The translations under genes and the position numbers were made by a program. A stretch of DNA of 64,000 nucleotides from Cannabis sativa (taxonomy: Eukaryota; Streptophyta; Magnoliopsida; Rosales; Cannabaceae), in the NCBI RefSeq assembly GCF_029168945.1, contig NW_026870043.1:9120501-9184500 (forward strand), written 5' to 3'. The notes below the pieces were generated by a model that saw only the letters and a list, made by a program, of their open reading frames with translations, made no database searches and was not told where the DNA came from. Position 1 is the stretch's first letter, and each line of letters opens with the position of its first letter. Positions 35,773 to 48,351 of the stretch are shown here, piece by piece.

Positions 35773-37502
35773 TGTTGGAAATTATTTTACCAAGATCTAG
35801 ATTTACTAGTAAGTATGTTTAATTAACACCCTAATATGAATTCTAAAACAATGAAAATAAACACATATAAAGTTAGAAAACCTTACAGTGGGTGCAGCGG
35901 AATAATATGACTCCTTCCATAAAGATCTCTAGCCCTTGATTCCTTTCTGTAGCAGAGCATAATCAAGATCTGAATTTGGATCTTCTTTTCTCCTTCTTTG
36001 ATGCAAATTTTCCATAGTCTTACATATTATGATTGAGATACCACTTGATGTGTGTGGGCACTACTCATTCACTCAAAGATTTCAAAATTTAGAGAGAAGA
36101 AAAGAGAGAGAGGCGTGTGGCTTTCTGAGAGAAACTAAATGATCAAAGTTATGTGTAAGTTGTTTGTTTTCTGAAGCCAACACTTTCTATTTATAGAATA
36201 CCCTCTAGGTTTAGGTTAGAATTCTATGACATTAAAATAATAGAAACTACAAATGGTATTTCTTGTGCATAGTGGCCGGCCATACGAAGGGAATTGGGCC
36301 TCACTTTGCAACTTTTCCATTTTGTTATTTTCCATTCCCATTTTCTCAAAAATGCCAATTTTCTCATTTAACCTTTTAAATGCCAATTCTAATTATTTAA
36401 TAACTTGAAAATAATTATTAAATAATATTGCCATTTAATATATTTATTAATTTAGACATGTAAAGTCTCTTAATCAATGAATAAACCTAGAATCTCTTTT
36501 CTTTACAATTTCGCCCTTGCTTAGTGAAAATTCATAAAGTAGACATAGTCTAACTTTTAGCATTATAATTGATTAATTAAAATCAATTCACTGAGTCTTA
36601 CAAGCAGTATGGTCTCAACTAGTATGGGGACCGTGGGTCTATATAACCGAGCTTCCAATAATTCGAACCGAATTTACCAAGTAAATTCCCTAACTTATTA
36701 ATTCCTCATTGAATCCACACTTAGAACTTGGAATTGCACTCTCAGTCATATAGAACGCTCTATATGTTCCATGATATAGACACGTCATTAGTTATCCATT
36801 GTTATAACCCTAATGTGATCAATGACCCTCTAATAGATGATCTACATTGAAAAGGCACTACTGTTACTGCTACACCTTCAATGTATTTTATCCTTAAAAC
36901 ACTTAGCTCCGTATAAATGATATTTCAGCGAAGTGAAATGAGATCTCCACCATTTATTTCTGTTTAGCCAAGCTCAAAGGATATCATCGTTTCACTTCTA
37001 AGTTCCAATAGTACTCTTGAGATCGAACCTACCCATATCAGGATTAAGGTCATTTGATCTAGGATCAACAGGTGATATTGCATTGAATAGATATTACGGT
37101 AAGTTTTATCTAATCAAATTTTAATATCGGTCCTTTCCGATGTATACTCCATACATCCGATACTGGTAAACTTTGCCAATGTCCTAGAAAGGACATAAAA
37201 CTTTTCCAAGGTGTAAGAATACCTATCGCTGATTATACCATGTCAGTCTAAATCCAGTGTTCTGACAAATCAGGGAATAAACTTTTGAACATATAATTAA
37301 GATTATATTCCACTGTGCTGACAACACTATAATCTTTAACAAACTCATATGTTCTGGACTTAAAAAGAATTCATACATTATATACATATAATCATGAAAT
37401 AAATCATGTGAACCATGCAACATAAAATGTTATTTCTAATCTTATTAATAAGTAAATCTGATTATATTGAAATGAGTTTTATTTAGGGCACAAAACCCAA
37501 CA
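35773..37502 (-). repeat. 3' LTR of element C (1730 bp)
   Basis: Closest to B's LTR in overall sequence. It lacks about 140 bases present in B, around 36995-37015, between TTTCACTTCTAAG and ACTCTTGAGATCGAACC. Confidence 0.93.
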
Positions 37503-40020
37503 AACTCCCACTTGCACTAATATAAAACAAAATGTGCATTTCAAATAATCATTAACACCTTGATAAGTATAGTAGTAGTAAACTCCTTGTAATAGGATCT
37601 GACAGGTTGAATTAACAACAACCTTTTCTCCACCATTACTTTCCCTTAATCACAAAATCCTTGATATTGGGAAAATTCCTCTCTATATGTCTACTCTTTT
37701 GGGATACTGGATTCTATACCTTTGGCAACTACTTTTGGTTAATCAGGACATTAACACTAGTAGTTAAGACAGGTTGGAACGGTGCCACAATTGTATAGAA
37801 CTTTCCTTAGACTGAATAAGTACATTTGCTGCAACTTTAACATTCAGTCTCTCTCTGGTAGACTAAGAGAATTCATATAGGTTTTTACACTTCTCCAAAA
37901 TCACTACTCCACCCCCAGAGTAATCACCATCTTATCAGTAGATTTTCTAGCACACAGGCAAGTCTCGAAATCTGATGTGGTGTAGTCTAAGAGTTTTAAA
38001 ATCACCCTTATTGACTAACATATAGTTCCTCTTCTTAATCTTAAGATTTACTTGATTGTCTTCCAATGTTCCTCTCCTGGATTAATCTAATACTTACTCA
38101 TTACTCCCACTCAACAGCAGGTGTCTGGTCTAAGGCATACAAAAGCATATCTGAGACCTCTCACTGTTGATTTAAGAAATTCCTCCATGGCTTTATCTTC
38201 TCTGGATTAGTTGTGACTTTTCCTTAGATAAATAAAATCTATGTCTAGAAGTTGTGAAGCTTCTATAGATTGTCGTTGGAAAGAAAATGCTTCAGGATCT
38301 TATGCTTGCATTAGAGAAAGTAATTACTAGGTATACCACAAGCCATAGGTTTAGATAAACTCAAACCTATAATACTAGGAACATGAAGTTTTGTTAAGTC
38401 TATTGAATAGACTTATTAACGAAAATTTCCTTTCATGTCCTTATAATAGAAAACTTTAGGTTACTCCATGTGAATGGATCAAACCATAGTTCTCTTGGAT
38501 TTCTTCTTAGTTTCTTATCTTGACAATCCATTACTTGTTTAAACTCACGATGGATTTTAATCACTAGTGTCTTCCAAGTCATAAGAAGGTGAAGTTCCTT
38601 GAAACTCTCCCACTACGACAAGGTACCGTGAATTATGTCTAAGAAAACTAAATGGTATTGACCTCTTCGGTTGTGTTAAGACAACAGAGGCAGTGGGATC
38701 ATCTTGTGACGAATAAGATGATAGAACACTTATGGAATCAAGGAAAATTATCTCCTTTATTCGCTACTTTATTTTCAGACTTAGTCATTTTCTTAGAAAA
38801 GTAGTATTTGTTTAAACAAACACTTTTTTATCTAATGACTATGGGATGATCCACCCCTAATCACTTAGAATAGCTAACAAATATGCAAACGAGGGTTAGC
38901 AGTTCTAGATTTTCTTAAGATTTCGATTAGGTCATCCATGAATCTAGTAATGATTTACATTAAGTATACAACCATTGCATCATTCTAAAATAATATTACC
39001 ATAGAAGGATTTAGGCAACGACTAGTAACTAATTATCAATATGCAACTCGAATTTCTGGGGAGGTAAGTTTGGATATAGATTAAAAATCAAATTAATGAT
39101 CTTTGAACTGCATATCTACTAACTTTTTCTCCACCCTTATCAGTTCGCAAGATCTTTAACCATTTACCATTGCTAGAAATTCATGAAATTTTTCAAACAT
39201 TTCAAATTTCTTTTGCATAAGGTAAAATCTAGAGTGATCGTTTTAAGAATACAACGAAAACTCATATCCACCCCTGAATGTACATCCATCTACGAATGAG
39301 ATGATTATACTTTCAGTGGATATAGGCATATTAACTCTTTGCAGAGAATGATCTTGTCAAAACCACTATGAACAAGATACAAATGCCATAGATTTATAAA
39401 ATATGTGGTTGTATCTTTTGATGACTTCAGTTTAGTTACATCAAAGAGTTCTTAGAATAGTGCAAGTGGATTCTGGTCACAGAATGCTAAACTCATACAG
39501 TTTGAATCCATGATAGAAAATGGTTATGAAACACTTGTGAAAGTGTAACTGTATAATTAGTAATTCTTTCTTGGACCACCACTACTAATCTAACTCTATG
39601 TTTTGCCTATACAAGTAGGAGATTTCTAAGATTGAGGATTTCTATCATTTTGGGAAAGAATTTCAGGAATATAATCATATGCGTCATTTAATTTCTTAAG
39701 AAAATATGGAATGACTTTATATGATTTATAGACCTTTCATCCAATGATATGTCAATGAGGTAATTCGAAATGAATAAGCTGAGAGGAATTAGGATAATTT
39801 CGTTTTAAATAAGAATCCAACGATGCTCCGATTAGCGAGAGTCAAAGTAATCTTATTTATACAATCTTCTTGTTTCATATTTTAAAATACTAGTCTAAGG
39901 TGTCATCAATTGATGAACAGCTAGATGCTGCATATACAATATTTAGCTTTCGAGATCTAACACTATTATGTTAGTCTAATGGTGAAAATCCATTAGGGAT
40001 TTATCTCATTAGAAAAACAA
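37503..40020 (-). pseudogene. Decayed copia pol of element C
   Basis: Collinear with the decayed pol of B: polypurine tract at 37503-37513, CTRPDI-region remnant near 38100-38160, integrase RSDRGGE remnant near 39125-39155. No long open frame. Confidence 0.78.
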
Positions 40021-40204
40021 ACCAAGTTAGACCAACAATGAAGATTCGAAATTAAACTACAATTTAATAACAGAAAATAACATGGTTCAATATATATTCA
40101 TACACAATTCAGAAATTATTAATCACATAGCAAGTAGGAATGACAAGTGAAAATACTAAAACATACAATCCTAAATAATTTCCAAGGTCTTCAACAAACT
40201 GATA

Positions 40205-40345
40205 TCAGTATCCCGTTTAGGCAAGAGTCAAAGCTATCATTCATTGAATAGAGTTGTCAGCTCATCTAAAATGATCAACATTCTAGCAACCTTTTATTCG
40301 ATAAAGATTGGAATCCGCGTTGTCCCGTTTAGGCGAGAGTCAAGG
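40205..40345 (-). repeat. Duplicated leader motif, copy in C
   Basis: Reverse complement of TTGACTCTCGCCTA near 40330, and a one-base variant (AGGCAAGAGTCAAAG) near 40218, adjoining CCCGTTT in both. Confidence 0.8.
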
Positions 40346-40559
40346 CTATTCTATCTTATGAGCTTCCACCATTGTTTCATATTCTTGCAAGTCTTATACA
40401 GTCGCCACCATTAGGGTGATCAATACTATATAAAAAACTTACAAGATTACTTATCTTTCGAGATTAAACGGTGTTAACTTGCTAATGAACGTTCCTCCAT
40501 TTGGGAGGATTACTCACTAAAACAATAGCTATGTAAAACCAACAATGGAGATCGAATAT

Positions 40560-42079
40560 CCTTATAATAATCAAGCTCATCATTTAATGAAGGTTGTATT
40601 TTCTTCTAATATCAATTTATTTTAAATATATATTTATTTAATTAAAAATTTTAATTTAGAATAAAATATTCTAAATATAAATTTTAATTTAATATTTATA
40701 AATTATACTTAGATGGATATGAAAATAATATGAATAATTTCCATAAATATTTAAAAAAAATTATTCAATTTAAGTTGTTTCAAAATTAATTTTAATTAAT
40801 TTACAACTCAAATTTAATTTTCTATAAATATATATTGCATTTCGAAAAATGAAGTGTATAAGAATACTACTTTCGAAAATGCTTTAAAATAAAATAAAAA
40901 TAAATCCTGGAAAATTAATCTAATTTTATGTTGGCCCAAAATTAATAAAAATCAATCTTCAACAAAAAATATAATTTTCCTATTTAATTAATTATCTAAG
41001 AAAAATTTCAAATATTTAAGTATCATGATTAAAAATCAACTTAAATATTAATTTTCTATTTAATTAAATACACTAGAAAAATACTTCAAGCAAAACAAAT
41101 AATAACTATCTAGACTTTCATTGACTAATTAATTCAATTTCTAATTATAATATATTTTAGTTCATTCATTTTAATTAATCATTAAATGAAAAAGTCATTG
41201 ATTTAAGTTGGTCCAAAATTAAATAAATTATTTTCAACTTTAATCTATTTTTCAAATAAAATTCGAAATTTCTGCATTAAAGAAATGCAATTTCGAAATT
41301 TTGGGAAAAAGATTAATAAAATAAAATAAAATATATTTGGAAAATTATTCAAACTTAAGTTATTCTGAATTAAGATTCCAAACTTTAAGATAAGTTTCAA
41401 CTTTAATTAAATAACATGAAAATAACAATATTTAAGTATCATGATGAAAATCAACTTAGATATTGAAATTTTCAATTTAATTAAATGTATTAAATTCAAG
41501 AAATAATTAAGTATAGAGGAAACTTAATTATTAATTCTACTTTAATACTAGGAAAATATACTAAACTTAGATTGTACCAAAATTAATTATGAAACAATTA
41601 ATTTTACAATCAATGATATTTTCCTAATTAAAATTAGAAATAATAACTAGTATAGAAATAACTATCTAGAATATATATCATTAACTAAGTGTTTTTCTAA
41701 AATTAACTTCAAAATATTAAAATGAAAAATAAATTTCATATATTTTAAAAGTTAATTATGTTGCTAATTCAATTTTAATTAGGTTAGACTAATATAATTA
41801 ACCTAATACAATTATTTAAATAAGGCAAATGGGCCTTCACAATTGGGGTAGTTCATGTGAGGGGGAGTTGGGTTCAGTATGTCATACCCACTTCTATTGG
41901 CCCCCAACTCTCACACAAGGCCCAAAAGAGAGGAATTTAACCTTTAAATAAACAATTGTTAGTCATTGAATAAGCCCAAATCTAATTGGGCCTAAATAAA
42001 ATTACTTATGTCAAATTTTATTTTAGCAACCTAGTCTATTTACTTAGTAAAAACTTAAATGGGCTTCCTATATGCATCT
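40560..42079 (-). other. AT-rich leader of element C, truncated
   Basis: Non-coding, collinear with B's leader, and includes the three-stem segment at 41830-41924. It ends abruptly at the deletion junction near 42079 (CTATATGCATCTA|TTCCACTTTG). Confidence 0.75.
41830..41924 (-). ncRNA. Conserved three-stem leader segment, copy in C
   Basis: All three pairs (GGGCCTT/AAGGCCC, TGTGAG/CTCACA, TGGGT/ACCCA) are kept on the - strand, although C has lost its primer-binding site. Confidence 0.48.
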
Positions 42080-42276
42080 ATTCCACTTTGCTGACAACAC
42101 TATAATCTTTAACAAACTCATATGTTCTGGACTTAAAAAGAATTCATACATTATATACATATAATCATGAAATAAATCATGTGAACCATGCAACATAAAA
42201 TGTTATTTCTGATCTTTATTAATAAGTAAATCTGATTATATTGAAATGAGTTTTATTTAGGGCACAAAAGCCAACA
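42080..42276 (-). repeat. Truncated 5' LTR of element C (about 197 bp)
   Basis: Matches 37306-37502 nearly base for base. Followed by the AGAAC duplication. Its outer end reads AAAGCCAACA rather than AAACCCAACA. Confidence 0.93.
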
Positions 42277-42281
42277 AGAAC

Positions 42282-42723
42282 CATGTTGGACACAAGGATA
42301 GGGTTATGGTTAGGTCTATGGGAGCCTAATTACAATCCGAGTTATTGCTATGTTATTGTTTATGCTTTTCTTACTGAGTCTGTCGACTCACAGTTATTGT
42401 TTGCATGGGTAGGTAAGGGCAATGCTAAGGTTGAGCAGCCGTGATAGCGAGTAGATAGAGATTGTACATGTCGGGGCGGTTAGGCCTGGAGCGTACGATC
42501 ATTGGGACATCAGGGCTTATTTTGTATAGTCGCTAGGCGACAAACTTTTGTATATGCACAGGGAAACTTTTGTAAATACTTTTGTAAACGGGATCCTGCT
42601 TTTATATAAGTATGTTGTTTTAGTGTTTATAATTAATTAAATAAATTATTAATTAATTACGATTTTCAATAAACTCATTGATTAGCAACGAGCTGCATAG
42701 TTAGTTAAAAATCACGTTAACCA
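42282..42723 (+). repeat. 3' LTR of the Tekay-like element, second part
   Basis: Resumes directly after C's AGAAC duplication (CATGTTGGACACAAGGATAG...). The end is estimated at GTTAACCA near 42723, because the following sequence reads as a CACTA exon and intron. No other copy of this LTR is in the window to confirm it. Confidence 0.6.
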
Positions 42724-42848
42724 TCATCGTTCATCTCGTAGAGGCATGCCCAATGTCGAACAAGATTTTGTAAGTAGTTAGTATCACTACTTTTATAATG
42801 TTAACTTTTGAAAACACCAACAAAATTTAATCTAGTTCTTATATACAG

Positions 42849-45007
42849 GAAAAAGAACTCGGTGTTGACAATGTTGAGAGATATCAACTCTGGATGAGAG
42901 GAAGGACAAAGAACAATACTTTGATCGCAGAATATGACAAGGTAAGTGAGCAGAAAATAGTAAGTGTCAATTATGGTAAGAATGAACAATAACAATATGT
43001 AAGTTACTAACTTTGTCACTGGTTTGTTTCAAAGAATGAATTAAAAGTGAAAGTTAGTACTGGTGAAATTGAAGCTAAGAGTTGGAATGATATCTTAACA
43101 GAATCTTTAGGCACACCTTAGCACCTAGGTTGTGTTAAAGTTGTTGGGTATGATGTTTCTTTAATTGAGACATATTACATTTTTTTTCTATATTTAAAGT
43201 CTAACTACGTTGGTACATTATGCTGCAGGTCATTTGCCAAGATTTCTACCGTGTTTGGTAGAATACAAAGAAAGAAAAAAGTTGAGGTCGATGTCGGTAT
43301 TGAACATGTCCCTGAAATCAAGATATTAAAAGCTAAAATTGAGAGGCTAAAAGTACAAAGAAATGCACAAACAAAAGAGCTTCAAATGTTAGACAATGAA
43401 TATAGAATTGAAAAGCGACATGAAGACTATTCTGAGGACCAAGAACCGACCGACAACTATGAAGACCAAGAAAAACCCTTGGCAAATGAAGACCAAGAAC
43501 CTGAGCTTGATGAAGACCAACGACAACCAATGGACTATGAGGATGTAAGTCGATGTGTAAAATTATGTTCGGATAATATTGACAATATCGTGGCTGAGGG
43601 TGTCATAATTGAGGCAATTGATTTCTTTCCATATCATGGTGTCGTAATTTCAAATGATTATGCACGAGTTCAAATCACACAAGCTATTCAAGGGGAAGCT
43701 GAAATCCCATATTCAAGTGGTGCAATATGCTATATTTATGCTGCATGTAACACATTGGTTTCTTGGCCTAAGAAATTGAATTTGACTGAAGAGGTATGTA
43801 ATAATTTACTTGTATTTACACTAATGTTATATTATGTATGAATTGTATTACAATTTTTCTTGTAATTATGCAGGGTCCTCTAATTAAGAAGCTTCATAGT
43901 TCAAACAACTCGAAGGGGAAAGAGAAATGTAAAGGAAAAGAGAAGACAATGGAACATCTTGCTTCAGCTGAATCTTATGAGTCATTCATTGCAAAGGTAC
44001 TCAACAAGACTCATATTTCTCTTTAGGCCACGTTCTTGGAATTTATGAGAGTAAAAGGTCAAAATGAGTATGTTAGGGTTCCTGTCAACCCATCTTTATT
44101 CTACCGACTTCACATCTACATAAATTTCAAAGATGTCATACAAGTGACCACTCAAGATGAACTTACGGGTTCAGTTATGTTATTTGGACTAATGTATCTC
44201 ATTAACTTTGACTAATGTATCATACATATATATTATGTTAGTGGATTTTGAATATCTTAGATATTCATCCGTAGTGAAGTAGAATCTGTGTTTGTTGACT
44301 ATGTGAAGATATAAGGAAGAACTTTGCCCATTTGTTGTATTGCTATGCACTTTAAAAAATTTTGGGAATGTTATGGAAATAGAGGAAACTCTGCCTATTT
44401 TTTTAGGACTCTATTTGATTTTTTTCTTTTTTAAATAGATGTAATTGGGAAAATTTAAATCAGAGACAAAAAGAGCTATACAAGTTTTATGATGTCGAGC
44501 TTCTTAGTTATAATAATGAGCAGGACAAGGTGATAGCCATGAATCAAATTATCAATGTGGTTAGACACTATGACTCAAATACGATAATATTTTTTTTATG
44601 CCATGGAACACAGGGTAAGAATCACACATCTATTTCCCTTTCACTATAATATTTGTTTTCATATTAATATAACACTGTTACTTTTTTCAGCAAGCATTGG
44701 CTGTTGATCATAGCAATGACATCGGGAAGAGTTGTATTCTTAAACTCGGTTGAATCTTAAATCCCGTCAATAATTGTTGAGATGATAGAGACGTAAGTTT
44801 AGAACTTTAAGCTATTCATTCTAATATAATCATCAATTAATAAATTTTGAAATGCTTAACTTATAATTTCTTTAATGTCTTTAATAGTGCATACACAAAT
44901 CTTAGCTTAAATACTATTGTATTTGGCCCAAAGGGACCGCAAATATATAATTTTGTTTGTCCAAAATAACTATACAATTACGAATGTGGTTACTATTTAC
45001 TAACTAA
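42849..45007 (+). pseudogene. CACTA (En/Spm)-type TnpA-like gene with Ulp1-like protease domain, part 1
   Basis: Several exons of a plant Ptta/En/Spm-type protein are readable. Exon 42849-42941 carries ERYQLWMRGRTKNNTLIAEYDK, preceded by TACAG and followed by GTAAGT. An exon from 43035 carries SWNDILTESLGTP (the DDILTQALGTPEH motif of CACTA proteins). Exon 43229-43793 has a coiled-coil-like N-terminus, acidic EDQEPxxxYEDQE repeats, then GEAEIPYSSGAICYIYAACNTLVSWPKKL (DUF8039-like). From 43874 a lysine-rich stretch follows. Further on are YRLHIYINFKDVIQVTTQDELTGS and KHWLLIIAMTSGRVVFLNSVES, the His-containing part of a Ulp1/C48 cysteine protease fold. In-frame stops at 44024 and beyond mark it as broken. 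Element D interrupts it at 45008. Confidence 0.75.
45003..45007. repeat. Target duplication of element D, left copy
   Basis: ACTAA precedes D and is repeated at 63292-63296. Confidence 0.95.
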
Positions 45008-46808
45008 TGTTGGATTTTATGCCCTAAATAAAACTCATTTCAATATAATCAGATTTACTTATTAATATAGATCAGAAATAACATTTAATGTTGCATGGTT
45101 CACATGATTTATTTCATGATTATATGTACATAATGTATAAATAACATTTAATGTGTTTATTGTGCCGTCAACACATTGGAAAGTAAACATGACTATGTGA
45201 ATAAAGTTTCCTAGATTTATCAGACATAGGGTTTTACTGATATGATAATCTACAACAGAGTTTACTTGCATTTGGAGAAGTGCTATGTTCTTTCCAGAGC
45301 ATTGGTTAAAGTAAAGCTCAGGTTGGATGCATGGAGTATGCATCGGAAGGGACCGATATTGAACTTTGACTTAGATTTATTAAACTTATTGTAATATCTA
45401 TTGAAGTCAATATCACCTAGTTGATCCTAGATCAAATGATCTTAATCCTGTTATGATTAGGCTCAATCTCAAGAGGCTATTCGTGTTCTTTGATTTGTTA
45501 GATAAGCCTACTTTTAGGTCAGGGTGATACGTACATTTTGGGAACACGGTAGTGCAATTGAGTGGGAGCGCTAACATAAACATGGAATCTATAGCTTCTA
45601 TCTGTCGAATAGTAAGTAAAGGATGATCTCCTTCGAGCTTGACCAAACGAAATTAAATGGTGGAGATCTCATTTCACATAAGCTGAAATATCATTTATAC
45701 GGGGTTAAGCGTTTTACGGATTAAATACATTGTAGGGTGTAACAGTAATCTAATCCCTTTACAGTGTAGATCATTCATATAGAGGATCATTGATCAAATT
45801 AGGATTATAACAATGGATAACTAATGATGTGTTTATATGGTGGAACATATAGAGCATTCTATATACTGAGAGTTCAATTCTACGTTCTATGCGTGGATTC
45901 AACAAAGAATTAATAAGTTAGTGAATTTTAGTGATAAATTCTTGATCTACTTATTGGAAGCTCGGTTATATAGACCCATGGTCCCCACACTAGTTGAGAT
46001 AATATTGCTTGTAAGACTCATATAATTAGTTTTGATTAATCAATTATAATTCTCAAATTAGACTATGTCTATTTGTGAATTGTTTCACTAAGTAAGGGCG
46101 AAATTGTAAAGAAAGAGTTTTAGGGGCATATTTGTTAATATTGATACTTTGTATGGTTCAATTAATAAATATGATAAATGACAATATTATTTAATAATTA
46201 TTTATAGTTATTAAATAGTTAGAATTGGCATTTAAATGGTTGAATTGGAAAATTGGCGTTTTTGAGAAAATCAGATGCAGAAAAGATAAAACTGCAAAAT
46301 TGCAAAAAGTGAGGCCTAAATCCACTAAGCATGGCCGGCCACTTTTGTAGGGAATTTAAACTGATATTTTCATTATTTTAATGTCAAATAATTCAAACCT
46401 AACCCTAGTGGAATGCTATAAATAGATAGGGAAGGCTTCAGGAAAATTACACTTCTGATTCAGAGAAAAACCTGAGCCTTCTCTCTCACCCTCTGGCCGA
46501 CCACTCCCTCTCTCTTTCTTCCCTCTTAAATTTCGAAATTCTTAGTGTATGAGTAGTGCCCACACACAGCAAGTGATACCTCAACCATAGTGAGGAAGAT
46601 CGTGAAGAAAGACTTTCAGCAAGAAGGAGTTTTCAGCACCAAGGGCTAGATATCTGAATGGAACGAGTCATATTATTCCGCTGCCCCCAATGTAAGGTTT
46701 CCTAAACTTTATATGTGTTTATTTCATCCTTTTAGAAAATTTATATTTAGGGTGTTAATCAACATACTTGTGAGTAGATCTAAGATCGTGGTAAAATAAT
46801 TTCCAGCA
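45008..46808 (+). repeat. 5' LTR of element D (1801 bp)
   Basis: Starts TGTTGGATTTTATGCCC and ends CCAGCA (a one-base change from CCAACA). Compared with the 3' tail (62252-63291), it lacks about 65 bases after TTTTCAGCACC (near 46640). TATA box at 46417-46424. Confidence 0.93.
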
Positions 46809-46810
46809 AC

Positions 46811-46827
46811 TGGCCTTAGACCCATGG
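46811..46827 (+). other. Variant primer-binding site of element D
   Basis: TGGCCTTAGACCCATGG in place of TGGTATCAGAGCCATGG, two bases after the LTR. The TGGCCT start is shared with E (60332-60348). Confidence 0.8.
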
Positions 46828-47087
46828 TAATTGATTTGCTTGTAAGAAATTTGGACTTTAAAACGATTGTTTGATGTTTTGGATGGTATCATGTTGTATT
46901 GAGTGTTATTTGATGATTGATTGATGTTTGTGAATTTTCGTGAAAATTAATTGAATATCTATTTCTGTAATTATTTTTATTGGATAGTATGGAAAAAATT
47001 AAGCAATTTACTTTTTTATAGAACTCAATTTCGATTTAATTTGAATTAGTTATGATTTTTTGAAGTTTCGAAAAAATCGGGGATGAT

Positions 47088-47205
47088 CAACAGGGCACGT
47101 GCGCGCGCGGAGAGGCTGCTAGCAGCCCCCTGCGCCGAGGTTACACGCCCATGCAGCCCCTTGCGCGCCCATGGACAGTATGCTTGGCATACTGTCCGCA
47201 CAGCT
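47088..47205 (+). other. GC-rich island with palindrome and hairpin in element D
   Basis: Contains the 14-bp palindrome GGCTGCTAGCAGCC (47114-47127), CGCG runs and a perfect hairpin: GGACAGTATGC (47173-47183), loop TTG, GCATACTGTCC (47187-47197). Related to the island in B, while A and E have a different short sequence at this position. Confidence 0.8.
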
Positions 47206-48257
47206 TGCAATTTTTTCATTTTTCTTCATTTTTTCATGCTTTTTTATGGAATTAACTTCCGATTTTTTGTGTAGTTCTGTATTTATACATTTACTATTCC
47301 TAATTCAATTCTAATTATCATAATTAAATTTATTAATATTTTTTAAATTTAATTCATGATATTAGTGTAATTTGAATTTAAAAATAGTTAGTATCTATCT
47401 TTTTTGCTTAATTATCTATCTTATTTTTTAAATTTAATTATATCTTATCTTATTTTTAAATTTAAGGTCAGATTTTAAAATTTTCAATTAAATCTTTTTT
47501 TAAATAATTTGACCTTATTTAAACTTAAAATAAGATAACTATAATCATGTAATTTTAAATAGATGTAAGATATTTTGCTAACTTTTAAATTTTGTTATTT
47601 TATTTATTTAAATTACATTTAAAATCTGGAAAAGATATTCATTTATCTTTTTTAATTTTTTATTTAATTTTTATTTATAAAATAACATTAAATATTTAAA
47701 AGTAGTTAGCAAAATTTTGAAATGATATTTAGGTTGGTTGAAACCTAATTTTTCAAAATTGTAGGTTTAATTTTAAATATATATTTTTTTAAATTTCGAT
47801 TTTTTTTTTAATTTTTTTTAAAATTTTTGAAAATAATTTTTTTTTTATTTAATTATTTTTTTTTGGAGTATATGTTTTAGCTTGTTTTAGCTTGTTGCAG
47901 GAGTATATGTTTTAGCATGTTTGTAAGTTTTCAAAACCTATTATTGCTTGATTGCAAATAGCCATGGTTAAATTTTTTCCAGATCTAATGATCTGATGGC
48001 TCCCTTGGTCAAGTCAATAATTTGTAACAGGTATATTTACAATCTTCTTTCATCTGTGTATGACCTAGCAACATGATAGGACACATCCAAAGTGTGCCTG
48101 TGTGAGCCTATGTGTTTAATTTCATTATAGATGCATATAGGTTGTTGTTGCTAAATAAAATATCATAGTTCTTGATAGATTTTATTTAGGCCCATTTAGT
48201 TTTTGGGCCTATTCAATTAATAACAGTTGTTCATTTTAAGGTTAAATTCCTCTCTTT

Positions 48258-48351
48258 TGGGCCTTGTGTGAGAGTTGGGAGCCATAGAAGTGGGTACTAC
48301 ATACTGAACCCAGCACCCCCTCACATGAACCACCCCAATTGTGAAGGCCCA
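48258..48351 (+). ncRNA. Conserved three-stem leader segment, copy in D
   Basis: The outer TGGGCCTT/AAGGCCCA, middle TGTGAG/CTCACA and inner TGGGT/ACCCA pairs are present. The loop base changes (ACTACATACTGA versus ACGACATACTGA in A) leave the stems intact. Confidence 0.5.

Larger units (their letters stand above)
35773..42276 (-). mobile_element. Element C: Angela/BARE-like copia element with a large internal deletion (6504 bp)
   Basis: The left (3') LTR is 35773-37502 and the interior runs on the - strand through decayed pol and leader. At about 42080 the leader jumps straight into the last 197 bases of the right (5') LTR. The primer-binding site, the rest of the leader and most of the 5' LTR are missing, yet the AGAAC duplication is intact on both sides. 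The deletion therefore happened after insertion or in the cDNA. C cannot start reverse transcription and is immobile. Confidence 0.93.
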
